Assembly: GCA_003141795.1 (NCBI GenBank)
Contig: PLNO01000354.1
Span: 778-14,888, forward strand
DNA: 14,111 bases
Direction of reading: 5' to 3'
DNA from: Spirochaetaceae bacterium
Lineage (GTDB): Bacteria; Spirochaetota; Spirochaetia; SZUA-6; Fen-1364
In this document: piece by piece, positions 6,063 through 13,217 of the stretch
Layout of the letters: each line of letters starts with the position of its first letter
Numbering within the stretch: the first letter of the stretch is position 1
Notes under the pieces: model-generated
Seen by the model: the letters and a program-made list of their open reading frames with translations, nothing else
Database searches by the model: none
What the model was told of the DNA's origin: nothing
Program-made: the position numbers and the translations under genes

Positions 6063-7361
6063 TCATACATGACGTTCCGTTTTATCCTGTTGAGCGAGCT
6101 CGTGGCGTTTGACCATTTCCGCGAACTCGTGATCGGCCGCCTTCTCTTCCGCGCGGATGCGGGCCTTCTCCGCTTTCTCTTCCGTTCGCATTCTGGCGAA
6201 CGTGGTCTTGAGCTCTGCATGGGCCGCGCTGAGCTGCTCTCTGATCTTTGCCGACTGTTGAGCATCGCCGGCCGCCGCACGCACGGCCGCCTCCTGCTTC
6301 AACGCCGCGATTTTCTCCAGCATCGAGGCCTTGTACGCGTCAGCCGGCGTCTCGATTCTGACCTCTGCCGCTTTCTTGTTGCGGTACATGTCCAGGAGCA
6401 CCGCGCCGATGACGATGAGGCCCGTAAAGAAGGTCTGGTAGTGCGCCTCGAGGTTCAGCGCGGGCAGGCCCGTGGCAAGCACCGACATGATGAATACGCC
6501 GATGATGGTGCCCCAGATCGTGCCGATGCCTCCCGCGAGGGACGTCCCCCCGATAACCGCTGCGGCGATGGCGTACAGCTCGAAGCCCTGGCCCTGGGCA
6601 GGGAGAACGGTGGTATAGATGGCGGCATAGGAGATCCCTCCGATGCCTGCCGTTCCGCCCGCGATGACGTACACGAGCAGCTGCCACTTCTTCACGTCGA
6701 CGCCGGAGAGCCGGGCGGCCTCGATGTTGCTGCCGATGGCGTACGTGTAGCGGCCCAGCTTCGTGTTGGACAGGAGCAAGTGGCACAAGACCGCCACGAA
6801 CGCCAGTAGCAGCGCGCCGGTGGGGATTGCCCCTCCGCCATTTGAACCGAGGTAGAGGAAGATGTCCTTGAACCATCCGCCCGCGGTGCCACGGATGGGG
6901 AACGTAGCGCTTTGCACGTTGGAGACGATCGAGCCGACTCCCATGGAGATCATCATCGTGCCGAGCGTCACGATGAAGGGCGGCATTTTCAGCCGGGAGA
7001 CGAGGACGCCGTTGAGGAAGCCGAAGGCGAGCCCGACGACGATGATCAGCAGAAGGGAGGGGACCATCGGGAACCCGTGCTTGAGCGCCGTGCCGCCGAT
7101 GATTGCAGAGCACATCATGACCGTTCCGATGGACAGATCGATCCCGCCGCTGATGATGACGAATGTCACGCCGATCGAGATGAATCCGATGTAGTAGGCG
7201 GCGTCGATGATGTTCACGAGGGTGGGGTAGGAGAAATAGTTGCGCCCGAAGATCCCGAAGAAAAGGTAGAGGATGACGAGTGCCCCCGGGGCGAGCACCC
7301 ACTTCAAACCACGCTCGCGGAAACGCTGCATGCGACCCGTTTCGAGTGACATATCCGCCAT
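6063..7361 (-). CDS. CUT2-family sugar ABC permease with a charged C-terminal tail
   Basis: This 432-residue inner-membrane permease is of the RbsC/BPD_transp_2 type. Residues 1-327 are the normal transporter: a first membrane segment at about 22-39, VTFVIISGGIDLSIGT at about 65-80, the PPFIVTLGTM segment at about 127-136, the coupling segment IGSNIEAARLSGVDVKKW at about 209-226, and GGTSLAGGIGTIWGT at about 271-285. The family usually stops soon after the last membrane segment (TGLIVIGAVLLDMYR). Here about 100 further residues follow, rich in Ala, Glu, Lys and Arg (EEKAEKARIRAEEKAADHE), with heptad-like spacing that suggests a cytosolic helical coiled coil. The start is ATG 7361: AGGAG at 7369-7373 lies 7 bases upstream, inside the end of the ATPase gene, and the two genes are only 3 bases apart. 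One permease gene is present, so a homodimer is expected. Confidence 0.95.
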   Translation of the reverse strand: MADMSLETGRMQRFRERGLKWVLAPGALVILYLFFGIFGRNYFSYPTLVNIIDAAYYIGFISIGVTFVIISGGIDLSIGTVMMCSAIIGGTALKHGFPMVPSLLLIIVVGLAFGFLNGVLVSRLKMPPFIVTLGTMMISMGVGSIVSNVQSATFPIRGTAGGWFKDIFLYLGSNGGGAIPTGALLLAFVAVLCHLLLSNTKLGRYTYAIGSNIEAARLSGVDVKKWQLLVYVIAGGTAGIGGISYAAIYTTVLPAQGQGFELYAIAAAVIGGTSLAGGIGTIWGTIIGVFIMSVLATGLPALNLEAHYQTFFTGLIVIGAVLLDMYRNKKAAEVRIETPADAYKASMLEKIAALKQEAAVRAAAGDAQQSAKIREQLSAAHAELKTTFARMRTEEKAEKARIRAEEKAADHEFAEMVKRHELAQQDKTERHV

Positions 7362-7364
7362 GCT

Positions 7365-8885
7365 TCAGCTCCTGGTGAGAACTTGCTGGTGCCCCATGGT
7401 TGCAAACTCCATGATGGCTTCCTGGCTTGCCTCTTCGATGTTCAGCTCCCCGGTCAGCCGTCCTTCGCACATGACGATGATGCGGTCGCTCATGCGAAGG
7501 ATCTCGGGAAGCTCCGATGAGATCATGATGATCGACTTGCCCTCACGGGTCAGCTCGTTCATCAGCGTGTAGATTTCGCTCTTTGCCCCCACGTCGATGC
7601 CGCGGGTCGGCTCGTCGAAGATCAGGATGTCGCAATTGCGGATCAGCCACTTGGCGATGACGACCTTCTGCTGGTTTCCTCCGGAGAGGTTGCGAAGAAG
7701 CTGATCGAGGGAGGGAGTGCGGATGTTCAGCCTCTGAACGTAGTCTCCCGTGACCTGGCGGACCTTGCGGGCCTGGATGAGAATCCCCAGCTGGAACCGG
7801 TCGTAGGTTGCAAGCGCCAAGTTGTCCCGTACGCTCAGGTTGACCGCCAGGCCGTAGCGCTTGCGGTCCTCGGACAGGTAGCCGATCCCGTTGGCCACCG
7901 CGTCCTCAGGGGAGCGAATGGCGATGCGCCGTCCACGGATCTCGATCGAGCCGCTCTGGATCTCGTCCGCTCCGAAAATCGCGCGTGCGGTCTCCGTCCG
8001 TCCTGAGCCCATGAGCCCCGCGATACCCAGGATCTCCCCCTTGCGAAGGGTGAAGCTGACGTCACGCACGAGCTTCCCCGCGTTCAGCTTGTTCACACGC
8101 AGAACGACGGGAGCGTCAGGGGCCACGGTGGCTTTGGTCTTGGGCTGCTCGTAGATGACACGACCGACCATCATGTTGATGATCTGCTGCTTCGTCACCT
8201 CGGCTGTTTTCTTCGTGTCAACACGTTCACCGTCCCGCAGGACGGTGACACGGTCCGCAATCCGGTGGATCTCGTCGAGCCTGTGGGAGATGTGGATCAT
8301 GCCCACGCCCTTGGACGCGAGGTCGCGCATGATCGCGAAGAGCTCGTCGATCTCGACGTCTGTCAACGCCGCTGTCGGTTCGTCGAGGATCAGGATCCGC
8401 AGGCTGTGCGACACGGCTTTTGCGATTTCCACCATCTGCTGTTTGCCGACCGTCAGCCGCCCCAGGGATTCGCCCGGATCGATGTTCATGTTCAGGCGCT
8501 TGAACAGCTCCTCCGCGCGTTTGGTTTGCCCGCGCTTGTCCAGGAGCATGCCTCCGAGCTGCGTGGATTCCCGGCCGATGAAGATGTTCTGTGCAACGGT
8601 GAGATGATCCATCATGTTCAATTCCTGATGGATGATGCCGATGCCCATCTCCAGCGCGTGTTTCGGGTTGCGCGGATTGAACTGATGGTCGAGATAGCGG
8701 ATCTCACCGGTATCACGGGGAACGATGCCGATGAGGACCTTCATCAGCGTCGACTTACCCGCGCCGTTCTCACCGACCAGCGCGTGGATCTCCCCCTCGT
8801 CCAGGTCGAAATCCACCTGACGCAATGCATGAACGCCGGTGAACCGCTTGTCGATTTTTCGCATCGAAAGTATTTGTCGACTCAC
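7365..8885 (-). CDS. CUT2-family sugar ABC importer ATPase (double domain)
   Basis: This 506-residue protein has two nucleotide-binding domains in tandem, as in RbsA, MglA and XylG, and drives solute uptake with the permease and binding protein downstream. Domain 1 has Walker A GENGAGKST (38-46), signature LTVGKQQ (144-150) and Walker B LILDEPTAALT (165-175). Domain 2 has the degenerate Walker A GLMGSGRTE (290-298) usual in this family, signature LSGGNQQ (400-406) and Walker B LIFDEPTRGID (421-431). The start is GTG 8885 because AGGAG lies 8 bases upstream, the encoded SRQILSMRKIDKRF matches the family's N-terminus, and the best promoter overlaps any longer version. It is the first gene of the importer operon; family operons often begin with the binding protein instead. 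It is intact with all key residues; the substrate is unknown. Confidence 0.96.
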   Translation of the reverse strand: MSRQILSMRKIDKRFTGVHALRQVDFDLDEGEIHALVGENGAGKSTLMKVLIGIVPRDTGEIRYLDHQFNPRNPKHALEMGIGIIHQELNMMDHLTVAQNIFIGRESTQLGGMLLDKRGQTKRAEELFKRLNMNIDPGESLGRLTVGKQQMVEIAKAVSHSLRILILDEPTAALTDVEIDELFAIMRDLASKGVGMIHISHRLDEIHRIADRVTVLRDGERVDTKKTAEVTKQQIINMMVGRVIYEQPKTKATVAPDAPVVLRVNKLNAGKLVRDVSFTLRKGEILGIAGLMGSGRTETARAIFGADEIQSGSIEIRGRRIAIRSPEDAVANGIGYLSEDRKRYGLAVNLSVRDNLALATYDRFQLGILIQARKVRQVTGDYVQRLNIRTPSLDQLLRNLSGGNQQKVVIAKWLIRNCDILIFDEPTRGIDVGAKSEIYTLMNELTREGKSIIMISSELPEILRMSDRIIVMCEGRLTGELNIEEASQEAIMEFATMGHQQVLTRS

Positions 8886-8893
8886 TCCCGTGA

Positions 8894-8898
8894 CTCCT
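8894..8898 (-). promoter_or_regulatory. Shine-Dalgarno site setting a GTG start at 8885
   Basis: AGGAG on the minus strand lies 8 bases before GTG 8885. It fits the transcript start expected near 8904 and argues against the longer open frame reaching 8921. Confidence 0.75.
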
Positions 8899-8902
8899 GG
8901 CC

Positions 8903-8914
8903 CATGGCGCCATG
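8903..8914. promoter_or_regulatory. Perfect palindrome on the -10/+1 region, candidate operator
   Basis: CATGGCGCCATG is a perfect 12-base palindrome that overlaps the -10 hexamer and the expected transcription start of the importer operon. A protein bound here would block the promoter. No regulator is encoded within the window. Confidence 0.4.
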
Positions 8915-8940
8915 ATAGCACCGCTCAGAACGGCTGTAAA
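8912..8940 (-). promoter_or_regulatory. Sigma-70 type promoter of the sugar importer operon
   Basis: On the minus strand, TTTACA (8935-8940) and TATCAT (8912-8917) are spaced by exactly 17 bases, each matching the consensus at 5 of 6 positions. Transcription would begin near 8904, giving a leader of about 19 bases before GTG 8885 that contains the AGGAG site. Confidence 0.7.
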
Positions 8941-9147
8941 CGAAAAGTTCGCTTCGTATCTGGAACGTCATATGGTAAAGGGCAGGCATTTCCGACCGCT
9001 GGTGGCGTAGAGCATCGACAACGTCGTTAGCATCACCATAAAGGTGCAGCAACGGAAGTGAAGCGTCAAGTCACGTGTCCGAGCCTGACGAGGACTGTGC
9101 CCATAACCGCCCCTTCCTCTGCATCAACCCTGCGCTCACGCCCGCCC
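8941..9147. other. Intergenic core between divergent units, no gene seen
   Basis: This is the middle of the 407-base gap between the importer ATPase (8885) and the flavin reductase (9293). Short open frames cross it, but none has a convincing ribosome site or recognisable protein. No RNA gene was recognised. It probably holds binding sites for regulators of one or both divergent promoters, but I could not single out a convincing long inverted repeat. Confidence 0.5.
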
Positions 9148-9175
9148 TTGACAGAGCTGCCTCCGGTAGTATCCT
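9148..9175 (+). promoter_or_regulatory. Promoter of the secreted flavin reductase gene
   Basis: A perfect -35 TTGACA (9148-9153) is followed after 16 bases by TATCCT (9170-9175, 4 of 6 to consensus). Transcription would begin near 9182, leaving a leader of about 110 bases before ATG 9293. Confidence 0.55.
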
Positions 9176-9192
9176 TGAGGCAGCGTGCACGG

Positions 9193-9259
9193 TTGAGCTT
9201 CAAGAAACGATACCAACACTTGCCACGAAAAGTCCATCGTTATCGATTCTCAGGCTCAA
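9193..9259 (+). ncRNA. Candidate structured leader of the flavin reductase mRNA
   Basis: Two nested pairings fit one stem-loop. The outer stem TTGAGC (9193-9198) pairs with GCTCAA (9254-9259). The inner stem at 9203-9212 pairs with 9241-9250 over 9 of 10 positions, closing a 28-base loop. It lies wholly between the predicted transcript start and the GGAGG at 9284-9288. I do not recognise a known riboswitch class. Support is base-pairing only, so it may be chance. Confidence 0.3.
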
Positions 9260-9292
9260 ACAGGACACCGATCACTACACCCTGGAGGTACT

Positions 9293-11167
9293 ATGAAATC
9301 TCGGTTCCTTTCTCGACTGCTCGTCGTCGGTTCGCTCGCTTTGGCGACCGTAACGGCGATGCCCGCTCTCGCGTGGAGCGCTCCGGCAAGCTCCTTTGAG
9401 CGTGGAATAGCGTGGGACGGCGAGTATGACGTCGTCGTGGTCGGCTTCGGAGGCGCCGGTGCTGCAACAAGCATCGCGGCCGCCGATGCCGGGGCGAAGG
9501 TCCTTCTCCTCGAGAAGGCCGCCAAGGGCGAAGAGGGCGGGAACACCCGCTACGCGGCCCAGATCGTCCTTGCTCCCAAGGACAGGGCGAAAGCCATCAC
9601 CTATTTCAAAGCGATGCGCGGCGGCTACACCAATCAGAGCGACAAGATGATCGAGGTCATCGTCGACGGAGCCATGGAGAATCGAAGCTGGCTCATGTCC
9701 CTCGGCGCGAAGAAGCTCGTCGATTTTCCCCTGATCGAATACCCCGAGCTTCCGGGCGCGGACGGAATCAGCACCGTCGTGATCGACGGCGAATTGTGGA
9801 CCGCGAAGCTGTGGAACCTGCTCCACGACAACGTCGAAGCCCGCTCGGCCAAGATCGACGTCTGGTACAGCTCCCCGGCAACGGCGCTGATCCAGGACCC
9901 GGCCACGAAGATCATTCACGGCGTCAAGGTCGCGGTGAACGGAAAGACGCTGAACATCCGCGCGAAGAACGGGGTTGTTCTTGCCAGCGGCGGATTTGAA
10001 AACAACATCGACATGATCCAGAACTACGCGCAGATGCCGTACGCCTATTCGAAGGGCGCAAAGTACAACACGGGAGATGGGATAAAGATGGCGATGCGCG
10101 TGGGCGCCGACCTCTGGCACATGAGCACGCTGTCCGGCCCCGATGTGAACTTCAAGGCAGCAGACCTTCCGATCGCCTTCGGATACGGCATCCAGAACCC
10201 CGATAAATCCACGTTCTTCAGCGGTGTCACCTCCCGCAGCGTGATCATGGTTGGCTCCGACGGGACGCGGTTCGTCAACGAGTCCGTCTTCCCCCGCCAT
10301 GGACATATCAACAACCACGGCACGTGGATTTCAATGCCCATTCCCACGCCCGCGTACATGATTTTCGACGAGACCGCGCGTCTTGCCGGACCTCTGTACC
10401 CCTCGTGGAGCAAGGACAGCTCCGACGAAATCGCCAAGGGCTGGATCGTCAAGGCCGACACGATCGCGAAGCTCGCGGCAATGATCAAGGTGCCGGCTGC
10501 TGCACTCGAGGCGCAGGTCGCGACGTACAACACGTCGTGCGAAAACAAGCTGGACCCCGCCTTCGGACGCGACCCGAAGTTCCTGAAGCCGCTGAAGACC
10601 GGACCCTTCTACGCGATCGAGCTCTCCCCCTCGTTTACCAACACGCAGGGAGGACCGCGGCGCGACGTGAAGGCGGAGATCCTCGACGTTGACGGAAATG
10701 CGATCCCGCACCTTTACGAAGCGGGTGAGCTCGGATCGGTCTACGCCGACATCTACAACGGCGGCGGCAACCTCTCCGAGTGTCTCTTCTTCGGCCGCAT
10801 CGCGGGGAAAAATGCCGCGGCTCCCAAGAGTGACGTTGCATCTGATTCGCTTTTCAAGGGCGCCTCTGCTGTTTCAGCAAACGTGGACCAGATCCCTGCC
10901 TCGAACCCGGCAAAAGGCGTGTACTACGGCGTCGGCACCGGCATGGGCGGAAAGCTCGTGGTCAAGGTGACGTTTGACGGGAAGAAGATCGTCTCTGTTG
11001 AAGTTGTCAGCAACCACGAAACTGACGGCATTTCCAACAAGGCGCTTCTCGAGGTTCCCAAGGCCATCGTTGCATCCCAGAATACAAAGGTGGATGCGCT
11101 GTCGGGGGCGAGCGTTACGAGCAAGGCCGTCATGGCCGCTGTCGAAGACGCGCTTTCGAAACGGTAA
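9293..11167 (+). CDS. Secreted FAD-dependent reductase with C-terminal covalent-FMN domain
   Basis: This 624-residue exported flavoprotein is of the fumarate/urocanate reductase family. A Sec signal peptide (cleavage near ALA, residue 27) precedes the FAD domain with VVGFGGAGAATS (49-60) and the ribose-binding E74. The capping region contains RFVNESVFPRHGH (326-338). The late FAD motif GGPRRDVKAEIL is followed by YEAGELGSVYADIYNGGGNLSE and GRIAG. Residues 540-624 are an FMN-bind domain with DALSGASVT (601-609), the site where ApbE would attach FMN; Ser607 takes the usual Thr place. There is no CxxCH haem motif, so electrons should arrive through FMN rather than cytochrome. The family's fumarate-binding Arg (NRLGGN in Shewanella Fcc3) reads YNGGGN, so the substrate is probably not fumarate. 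The start is ATG 9293 with GGAGG only 4 bases upstream. The gene has its own promoter and terminator and diverges from the sugar importer. No apbE gene is present here. Confidence 0.93.
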   Translation: MKSRFLSRLLVVGSLALATVTAMPALAWSAPASSFERGIAWDGEYDVVVVGFGGAGAATSIAAADAGAKVLLLEKAAKGEEGGNTRYAAQIVLAPKDRAKAITYFKAMRGGYTNQSDKMIEVIVDGAMENRSWLMSLGAKKLVDFPLIEYPELPGADGISTVVIDGELWTAKLWNLLHDNVEARSAKIDVWYSSPATALIQDPATKIIHGVKVAVNGKTLNIRAKNGVVLASGGFENNIDMIQNYAQMPYAYSKGAKYNTGDGIKMAMRVGADLWHMSTLSGPDVNFKAADLPIAFGYGIQNPDKSTFFSGVTSRSVIMVGSDGTRFVNESVFPRHGHINNHGTWISMPIPTPAYMIFDETARLAGPLYPSWSKDSSDEIAKGWIVKADTIAKLAAMIKVPAAALEAQVATYNTSCENKLDPAFGRDPKFLKPLKTGPFYAIELSPSFTNTQGGPRRDVKAEILDVDGNAIPHLYEAGELGSVYADIYNGGGNLSECLFFGRIAGKNAAAPKSDVASDSLFKGASAVSANVDQIPASNPAKGVYYGVGTGMGGKLVVKVTFDGKKIVSVEVVSNHETDGISNKALLEVPKAIVASQNTKVDALSGASVTSKAVMAAVEDALSKR

Positions 11168-11187
11168 TTGGTCGGATGCAATAAAAG

Positions 11188-11220
11188 GCCTCGCACGCGA
11201 AAGCGTGCGGGGCTTTTTTT
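11188..11220 (+). terminator. Rho-independent terminator of the flavin reductase gene
   Basis: An 11-base stem (11188-11198 with 11203-11213, one G-T wobble) carries a GAAA tetraloop and runs straight into seven Ts. It begins 21 bases after the stop codon, so the gene is transcribed alone. Confidence 0.96.
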
Positions 11221-11276
11221 CGCGATTTCCTCTCACTGCATCCCCCCACTGGTTTCTGATAGGAAAGCGTAAATCG

Positions 11277-11305
11277 TTGAACCTATCCATGATAATGGAT
11301 ATATT
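11277..11305 (+). promoter_or_regulatory. Candidate promoter of the diguanylate cyclase gene
   Basis: TTGAAC (11277-11282, 4 of 6) and TATATT (11300-11305, 5 of 6) are spaced by 17 bases, in locally AT-rich DNA. The predicted leader to ATG 11458 is long. Confidence 0.5.
11284..11301. promoter_or_regulatory. Inverted repeat in the promoter spacer, candidate operator
   Basis: TATCCAT (11284-11290) and ATGGATA (11295-11301) form a perfect 7-base inverted repeat around GATA. It fills the spacer and touches the -10 of the candidate promoter, a usual place for a repressor site. Confidence 0.4.
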
Positions 11306-11457
11306 AGTTATCTACCGCAGGCACCACGAGTCTTACTAAAATACAACGACGTAATGCCATGGCAAACGCAAAGAAACGTTGACGGTGGCGACGAGGTGTG
11401 ATTGATGATCGTGCCCAAAATGGGGCTTGAAGGATAGCGCGAAAGGCAAGGGCGTCC

Positions 11458-13011
11458 ATGAAGCTCGATATTTCGACGGTTGTGTTTGTCACTGGCTTGA
11501 TCTTCGCAACGCAGACTGTCGCTGTTTTTGTGCAGTACAGAGTGAACAAAACCTATAGTGGTCTTGGATGGTGGCTCATGGGGGCCATCGTACAGGCTTC
11601 AGGCTTTTTGTTAATGCTCGCACTCACTAATCCATCCCTCATGATGTTGTCAATACTCGCAAACCCTCTGGTGTTTTTGGGACAGATATTTCTCGCCATA
11701 GGTGTCATGAGATTCCTTGGCAGAAAGGAAAGCCGCTGGGCTTTTATTTCTTTATACGCGGTCTATGTCGTGTCATATGCATTCTTTATCTTCATCAAGA
11801 ATGACATCTTCGGACGTTCGATAGTCGTGTACGTGGCGTCAGCAGTCATTTCGTTCTTGATAGCATACAGGCTGCTTCGCGGCAAGGAAAAGCATTTTTC
11901 CAGCTCCGCACGATTTACCGCCAGTATTTTTCTTGCATACGGCCTGCTCGAGACCGCTTCGATTTTCATCGCCATTCTCTTGCCTCGTCTCAGCTCTTAT
12001 GATGACGTTTTCAAAATACCGCTCCGGACCATCCCCTTCATCATCCCGATGGTCGGCAGCATTTTATGGACCTTCGGATTCATCATCATGGTCAATCAGC
12101 GGCTCAATGCGGAGAACCTGGAAGAAAAGCAGAAGCTTCGACTGATTTTCGACATGAGTCCTGACGCGAAACTGATCACACGCATGAGTGACGGTCTCTT
12201 TGTCGATGTCAATCCCGGTTTTCTGGCTATGACGGGCCACACGCATCACGAAATAATCGGGAGCTCCATCACGGACATTGGTCTCTGGGACTCTACGGAG
12301 GAGAGGGTAAGCTTCATGGCTGAATTGGCCGGCACGGGAATCGCCGAAAAAAAGGAGACGGTCTTCAAACGAAAGGACGGCAGCCAGTTTGTCGGCTCCA
12401 TATCCGGGCGAGTGCTTACAATTCACGATCAGGCCCACAGTATCAGCGTGATCAACGACATAACCGATCGAAAGAGGGCCGAAGAGACGATTCGGCATAT
12501 GGCTACTCACGATGGCTTGACTGACCTGCCAACTGTGCGCCTGTTCCGCGACCGGCTTTCGATGGCCATGAGCTTGTCCCGAAGGAACAAGACGGCGGCT
12601 GCCGTGATGTTCCTCGACCTCGACGGATTCAAGGCGGTGAACGACAATTACGGGCACGATGCCGGCGACGCGCTTCTCAGGGAAGTCTCGAAACGTCTCC
12701 ACGCTTCGGTGCGACAAACGGATACTGTCGCGCGCAGCGGCGGGGACGAGTTCCTTCTTGTCATAACGGATATGCAATATCCGGAAAGTATCGCGGCGAC
12801 TGCGGAAAAGGTCCTGCATACTCTGGCTGCACCCTTTCTCTTCAAGGGAATACCTTTGTCGGTCGGAGTGAGCATCGGTATTTCGATGTTTCCGAGTGAC
12901 AGCGAAGACATCGACCAGTTGATCAAGCTTGCCGACGAAGCCATGTACGCGATAAAAGCCTCGGGAAAGAATGCGTACGGTTTCTCTGTTCAGAAGGCTT
13001 CTCAGCGTTGA
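11458..13011 (+). CDS. Membrane diguanylate cyclase (7-TM, PAS, GGDEF)
   Basis: This 517-residue inner-membrane enzyme makes the second messenger cyclic di-GMP from GTP. Seven hydrophobic segments (about residues 7-25, 38-56, 62-85, 94-111, 120-137, 152-175, 191-211) form an N-terminal sensor. A PAS domain follows at about 225-340, ending DITDRKRAEE. The GGDEF domain spans about 345-510. Catalytic features are intact: FLDLDGFKAVND (385-396), NYGHDAGD and SGGDEF (427-432). An inhibitory-site RxxD (RQTD, 419-422) lies five residues before GGDEF, so product inhibition is expected. The opening motif reads LTDLPTVRLF where LTGLPNRxLF is usual, a mild deviation. The start ATG 11458 has only a weak AAGG upstream. 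The gene is AT-richer than its neighbours, especially the membrane part, which hints at a separate origin. No EAL domain is fused, and the input signal is unknown. Confidence 0.95.
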   Translation: MKLDISTVVFVTGLIFATQTVAVFVQYRVNKTYSGLGWWLMGAIVQASGFLLMLALTNPSLMMLSILANPLVFLGQIFLAIGVMRFLGRKESRWAFISLYAVYVVSYAFFIFIKNDIFGRSIVVYVASAVISFLIAYRLLRGKEKHFSSSARFTASIFLAYGLLETASIFIAILLPRLSSYDDVFKIPLRTIPFIIPMVGSILWTFGFIIMVNQRLNAENLEEKQKLRLIFDMSPDAKLITRMSDGLFVDVNPGFLAMTGHTHHEIIGSSITDIGLWDSTEERVSFMAELAGTGIAEKKETVFKRKDGSQFVGSISGRVLTIHDQAHSISVINDITDRKRAEETIRHMATHDGLTDLPTVRLFRDRLSMAMSLSRRNKTAAAVMFLDLDGFKAVNDNYGHDAGDALLREVSKRLHASVRQTDTVARSGGDEFLLVITDMQYPESIAATAEKVLHTLAAPFLFKGIPLSVGVSIGISMFPSDSEDIDQLIKLADEAMYAIKASGKNAYGFSVQKASQR

Positions 13012-13217
13012 CGGAGATCGCCGGGGGTGTCGATGAGTCTTTCTGGCACACCGCCCGAGGTACGCCTTTCCGTGGTGTCGGCCGGGTCCATGCGCCGGCG
13101 GTGCAAGTGGAAGCGTTTAAGGAACTGTCGAAGTCCCTGGGCAGCGTCAGTGAGATGAGTCAAAGCATATCGGCCGCCACGGAGGAACAGACCACGAACG
13201 CAAAACAGGTCTCGAAG
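13008..13217 (+). pseudogene. Remnant of a methyl-accepting chemotaxis protein
   Basis: In frame from about 13110 to 13217 the translation includes EAFKELSKSLGS and SISAATEEQTTNAKQVSK, which is typical of the returning helix of the MCP signalling domain. A short MCP-like piece, LTEIAGGVDE, lies in the same frame at about 13005-13037 and overlaps the cyclase stop codon; the residues between them (WHTARGTPFRGVGRV) do not fit an MCP. After KQVSK the protein turns into low-complexity frame noise (GQRLQRPPL). A full receptor is over 500 residues, so only a scrap of roughly 35-70 residues remains. There is no start codon with a ribosome site, membrane segment or hairpin-tip sequence. It is a decayed or recombined fragment and is not expected to signal. 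The 108 bases at 13110-13217 are well supported; the upstream part is tentative. Confidence 0.7.

Larger units (their letters stand above)
11221..11457. other. AT-richer gap before the diguanylate cyclase, no gene seen
   Basis: After the terminator the base composition drops visibly. The gap holds a candidate promoter, an inverted repeat, and a leader of about 146 bases with no recognised riboswitch and no convincing open frame. Confidence 0.5.

Noticed and set aside
6014..6280. N-terminal extension of the binding protein to 6280
   Set aside because: It would put 89 residues before the signal peptide and overlap the permease gene; GGAGG at 6021-6025 points to ATG 6013.
6340..7470. A 376-residue minus-strand frame across the permease
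   Set aside because: It is out of frame with the permease, His/Arg-rich and without motifs.
8886..8921. Longer start of the importer ATPase at GTG 8921
   Set aside because: The extra 12 residues are not family-like, and the best -10 element lies at 8912-8917, inside that extension.
9275..10318. A 347-residue minus-strand open frame
   Set aside because: It is antisense to the flavin reductase, whose FAD motifs are certain.
11306..11457. Cyclic di-GMP riboswitch before the diguanylate cyclase
   Set aside because: Pieces such as GGCAAACGCAAAG recall the class-I core, but their order and the required stems do not match, so I do not call one.
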